Source: Scilla litardierei (lineage: Eukaryota > Streptophyta > Magnoliopsida > Asparagales > Asparagaceae). From it: a stretch of 64,000 nt of DNA. The DNA is taken from positions 169,966,319 to 170,030,318 of the forward strand of contig CM061140.1 of NCBI GenBank assembly GCA_030789695.1. The letters run 5' to 3'. Under the pieces are notes generated by a model. That model searched no databases. It was not told the DNA's origin and worked only from the letters and a program-made list of their open reading frames with translations. The position numbers were made by a program, and so were the translations under genes. Positions 60,484-64,000 of the stretch are shown here, piece by piece (position 1 is the first letter of the stretch; each line of letters opens with the position of its first letter).

Positions 60484-62500
60484 TGTCACGACCCGCTTCC
60501 CTAAAATGGAGGCGAGACGTGAAAAGGTCCGCACGAGAGTGGAGCTGTGAAGCCCCAAACCCGATAAGCGTCCACAATACATAAACAGGTCCCTGTAACC
60601 ACAACAGAATAACAATAATAACGCAAGGAGAGACTGAAATAAAATTCCACATCTCACAAATTGTCCAACATCAACAAAAGTCCAACATCCAGAAAAGCCA
60701 CCAGGCTAAAAGGAAAAAGAGTCCAAGGCCCAGAACAAGGCCAACAAAAGCAACAACGACAAAGTATAGGTGCTACGCACCGATAACAAAACAACTGTCT
60801 AACAAAAGTAAAGCACAACGAAGACACTAGGACTGGTCCCCAGTGTCCACGTACTCCCCGTCAAACACAAGCTCGGGCTCGGCGTCAGCAAACACCTCGT
60901 CCTCAACGAGGTACTCGGGCTCAGAATCTAACATGTGTCACCCAAAAGAGTAAAGGGGCACATGTCAGCAAGTCTAAAAGACTTGGGCAAGGAAACTGAA
61001 AGTAAGGCAACTAGCAACCTAGCAGTTTAGTATGCATGACATGGCAGTTATAACATGAGTGCACAATTTAAAACATGGCAAGACGATTTGTACAAGAGAA
61101 CAATCATCGGGACAAGACAAGACAAGACAAGGCAAGAGTAGCCACGCTACTATCAATCTCAATCACATTTTGTAGGTGTTTAGGCCCTTCGCTGAATGGC
61201 ATAGCATTTCAGACCGATCGGCACTAAACACATTTCACGTTTCACGGTTGTTTGTAGATGTTTACGCCCTACAACAAGAAAATGGCCTAAAACATGGCCT
61301 AAACCCTAAGTGGCAAGTTTCACTTGCCTAGCACCGGGGATGGCGACTACTTCGTCACACGGATGCTATCAACGGGGAAAATCGCTGTTAAGGGGGAAAC
61401 AAACATCAAACACATGAAATTAATTAGGGTTTCCCCAAAATTATCAATAAGTTATGAAAACAACGGTAGAACGATTTCTTACCGAGAGGAAGCGGAAGAA
61501 ACACTCCGGGGAACCCTAGGATCAGATCTGGAAAAGATTGGAGAAGATTGGGGAAACTAGGGTTTTGGGGGATTTGGGGATTTTGATGGGTTTTGATGAG
61601 ATTTTTGGGGAAGATGAGAGGTAGATGGAGTGAATGGATGGTTTGGATGATGATTCTAGGGTTTGGAATGGAGAAATGGAGCTTGGAGGAAGATGGGGGC
61701 TCAAGGGGGAAGTTCTTAGGGTTTTGGGTCGTGTTGGAGAAGATGAAAACGATTGGGTTGGGTATAAATAGGTTGGGCTGGCGGCTGCCCAGAAATTAGG
61801 GTTTTAACACTGGTTAGTCGGTCAAAGAGCAACCACTGACCGACTAGTTTGGCAACTAGTCGGTCGGTCGACCAACGCAGACCGACTAAGTGTAAACAGT
61901 AACTCCTGAACGAAAATAGGATTCTAGAGTTAGTCGGTCCATGAACAAGTACTGACCGACTAGTTTAGCATCTAGTCGGTCGATGAACGTTCTTAGACCG
62001 ACTAAGAGTAAACAGTAGCTGATACAAAAATAAGATGATGAGTTAGTCGGTTCAAGAAGCATCGTTGACCGACTAGTTTGCAACCTAGTCGGTCAACCAA
62101 CGTTCTTAGACCGACTAACGATAAACAGTAACTCCTGAGAAATTTAGAAAGCTAACTAGTCGGTCCAAGAAGGATTGCCGACCGACTGGATCGTCATCCA
62201 GTCGGTCGGTGGCCCTTCTTACACCGGCTAATGAGCACAGAAGTTCCGATACGGAGCGCGAGGCCCCCGGTATCGATTCCTAAGACTCCTAGGCTTGATC
62301 TAATAGTTAGATACGACCGTTATGAAGTCCGTCACGAGTGACATACTTCGAAATCGACGATCCTAAGGAAGAAGCGAGAAAATACGACGAATCGATCGAA
62401 AATGAAAGCTACGGAGACGAAAACCACACATGAGGAGAAAATCCACCAAAACATATATTATATAATATTAAATCCAGATACATGAAAAGCAGTCGTTACA
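60484..62500 (-). mobile_element. 3' LTR of a minus-strand Del/Tekay-like gypsy element
   Basis: On the minus strand it begins TGTAACGACTGC (62500) right after a purine tract and ends GGGTCGTGACA (60484); 2017 bp. A TATTTATA box reads on the minus strand at 61763-61770, with the U3 repeats upstream of it (61811-62240). The matching 5' LTR is beyond the window; flanking bases are TATTA. Confidence 0.82.
61811..62240 (-). repeat. Four ~115-bp U3 repeats with AGTCGGT/ACCGACT dyads
   Basis: Each unit has TTAGTCGGT, GACCGACTAGTTTGGCAACT-like, TAGTCGGTCG and AGACCGACTAA, then (in the first three) AAACAGTA(A/G)CT. The AGTCGGT and ACCGACT words alternate, so each unit can form two hairpins. The fourth unit is the most diverged. 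They lie upstream of the LTR TATA box. Confidence 0.85.
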
Positions 62501-62513
62501 TCCTCCCCAACTT
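62501..62513 (-). other. Polypurine tract of the Del/Tekay-like element
   Basis: Minus strand AAGTTGGGGAGGA immediately precedes the LTR start. Confidence 0.75.
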
Positions 62514-62546
62514 AAGAAAAATTCCGTCCTCGGAATTTCCAAAAAC

Positions 62547-64000
62547 TCACGAGTCCGGAAACAAAAGTGGGAAACGCTCTCGCATCTCATCCTCATTCTC
62601 CCAAGTAGACTCTCCAGGTGAACCGTGTCGCCACATCACCCTCACAAGATTGACAATCTTGTTCCGAAGCGATTTCTGACGCCTGTCCAGAATCTGCACT
62701 GGATGCTGGTCATACGTCATATCGGGGCGAACGGTAATCTCCGAAAAATCCACCGCATGAGACGGATCGCTAATGTATCGACGAAGCTGCGACACATGGA
62801 AAACATTGTGAACTCCTTCCAAAGATGGCGGCAAGGCCAAGCGGTAAGCTACCTCGCCAACCCTCTCCAAAACGTCAAACGGTCCAATGTATCGCGGGCT
62901 CAACTTTCCACGCTTCCCGAAACGAATCACACCACGATTCGGGGAAATCTTCAAGAACACATGGTCGCCCGGCTGAAACTCCAAAGGACGACGTTTGGCA
63001 TCCGCTCAATGCTTAAAACGGTCCTGAGCAATCCTCAACCTCTCCCGAATATTCCTGACGATACCCACAGCCTCCACGATCATCTCAGGTCCCAACAACT
63101 CCCGATCACCAACGTCATCCCAACTCAATGGCGATCGACATTTCCTCCCATAAAGAGCGGCGAAAGGCGCCATGCCAATACTCGCCTGGAAGCTGTTGTT
63201 GTAAGAGAACTCTACCAAATGTAGATGGTCCTCCCACGAACCCTTGAAATCCAACATGCACGCCCTCAGCATGTCTTCCAAAATCTGAATCGTCCTCTCG
63301 GACTGGCCATCCGTCTGCGGATGGTACGCCGTGCTGAAACTCAGACGCGTACCCAAGCTCTTCTGCAAACTCTGCCAGAACTGAGATGTGAACCTCGTGT
63401 CTCTGTCAGACACGATACTCACGGGGACTCCATGAAGTCGCACAACCTCCTGCACGATTCACGTTACATCACTATCCAAACTAGGAAAAGGAAATAAAAA
63501 CGGAGAGTAAAAGAATTTTACCTCCATATATCTCCTTGCTAGCGCCTCAGTGGACTGTCCCACTCGGAACGGAATAAAGTGCGCAGATTTGGTCAATCGA
63601 TCTACGATCACCCAAATCGCGTCATTCTGCTTCGGACTCCGAGGTAGTCCAGTCACGAAATCCATAGTGATATGTTGCCATTTCCACTCCGGAATCGGAA
63701 GTGGTTGTAGCAACCCGGCCGTACGCTGATGCTCCGCCTTCACTTGCTGGCAAACCAAGCACTTGGCTACACTCCGAGCCACGCTCCTCTTCATACCATG
63801 CCACCAATAATTCAGACGAAGATCCTGGTACATCTTGGTGCCACCAGGATGCACAGAATACGGCGAACTGTGTGCCTCCACCATCAGCTCCTCTCTGATA
63901 TCCCCAGCCGGCACACACAACCTGGCTCCAAACCTCAGCGAGCCATCCTCATGAATCAAAAAGTCAGTCCGCAGACCGGCTTCCACCTGCTCCCGAATCC
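62547..64000 (-). pseudogene. Del/Tekay-like integrase and chromodomain (3' part of pol)
   Basis: The minus-strand frame enters at the window end. It shows an H-H-C-C zinc region (HPGGTKMYQ...CLVCQQVK), the first catalytic Asp in ITMDFVTGLP, then after a 72-bp intron-like insert the second Asp in [15 protein letters not shown] and Glu in [15 protein letters not shown]. The GPY/F-type C-terminus contains KLSPRYIGPFDVLERVG. A chromodomain (PVQILDRRQKSLRN...WENEDEMRERFPLLF) ends at 62547, 34 bp from the purine tract. A TGA at 63006-63008 separates core and C-terminal parts, probably a point-mutated Trp codon, so this copy is inactive unless the stop is read through. Conservation elsewhere is high, so it is among the youngest insertions here. 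Confidence 0.9.
63450..63521 (-). other. 72-bp GT-AG intron-like insert in the integrase
   Basis: On the minus strand it starts GTAAAATTC after ATGGAG and ends GTGCAG before GAGG. It is T-rich and contains an in-frame TGA. The flanking codons are in the same frame on both sides (phase 0), and the protein motifs on either side are those normally contiguous in this family. Confidence 0.6.

Overview
This window is nuclear DNA from a flowering plant. It carries two six-exon ALMT-type anion channel genes and a plant U-box/ARM ubiquitin ligase gene, both plant families, set in a dense mosaic of Ty3/gypsy and Ty1/copia LTR retrotransposon relics. No bacterial or organellar gene organisation is visible, and I cannot name the species from sequence alone. 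Three apparently intact protein genes were found: a U-box gene at 11936-13123 (-), ALMT copy A at 28147-30445 (+) and ALMT copy B at 38866-41575 (+). The two ALMT genes are a head-to-tail tandem duplicate pair with identical exon architecture. A fourth host-derived locus, a DAR/MTG1-type GTPase fragment at 52497-52879 (-), is a truncated, frameshifted pseudogene.

Layout, left part. A 216-bp satellite array (1-3240) abuts the protease end of a minus-strand, apparently non-autonomous gag-protease gypsy element (3389-10991), whose 5' LTR lies at 9856-10991. Its gag-pro region is split by a 3.67-kb solo LTR (4159-7830) with a perfect 5-bp target duplication. The U-box gene follows. From 14 to 25 kb there are LTR relics, including a 1.54-kb copia-type solo LTR (19047-20587, target duplication AAAGG) nested in another LTR, a strongly G-rich block (22.9-23.6 kb) and a MITE-like inverted-repeat unit.

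Layout, middle. The ALMT pair spans 27.8-41.6 kb and is separated by LTR relics (33.5-37.8 kb). Copy A has a long (AC)n(TC)54 microsatellite where copy B keeps a TATA box. Copy B intron 2 appears to use a GC donor where copy A uses GT.

Layout, right part. A small copia relic (LTR 43465-43675) hosts a complete but decayed 5.36-kb Reina-like chromovirus (43781-49136, minus strand, both LTRs and PBS) and a 279-bp solo LTR (49644-49922, target duplication CATTG). Next come three tandem 732-bp units with poly-C junctions (50.05-52.25 kb), the GTPase pseudogene, a copia-type LTR (53.97-55.8 kb) and a decayed copia gag-pol (56.2-59.3 kb). That copia element is cut by a Del/Tekay-like LTR (59331), which is itself cut by a minus-strand Del/Tekay-like element running off the window end. 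The last element has four U3 repeats rich in AGTCGGT dyads and a 72-bp GT-AG intron-like insert inside its integrase.

No new gene system stands out. The least ordinary signals are the satellite/retroelement junction, the intron-like integrase insert, the microsatellite-rebuilt ALMT promoter with a donor switch in its twin, the recurring AGTCGACT/ACAGTAACT motif in otherwise unrelated LTRs, and the poly-C-punctuated 732-bp array.
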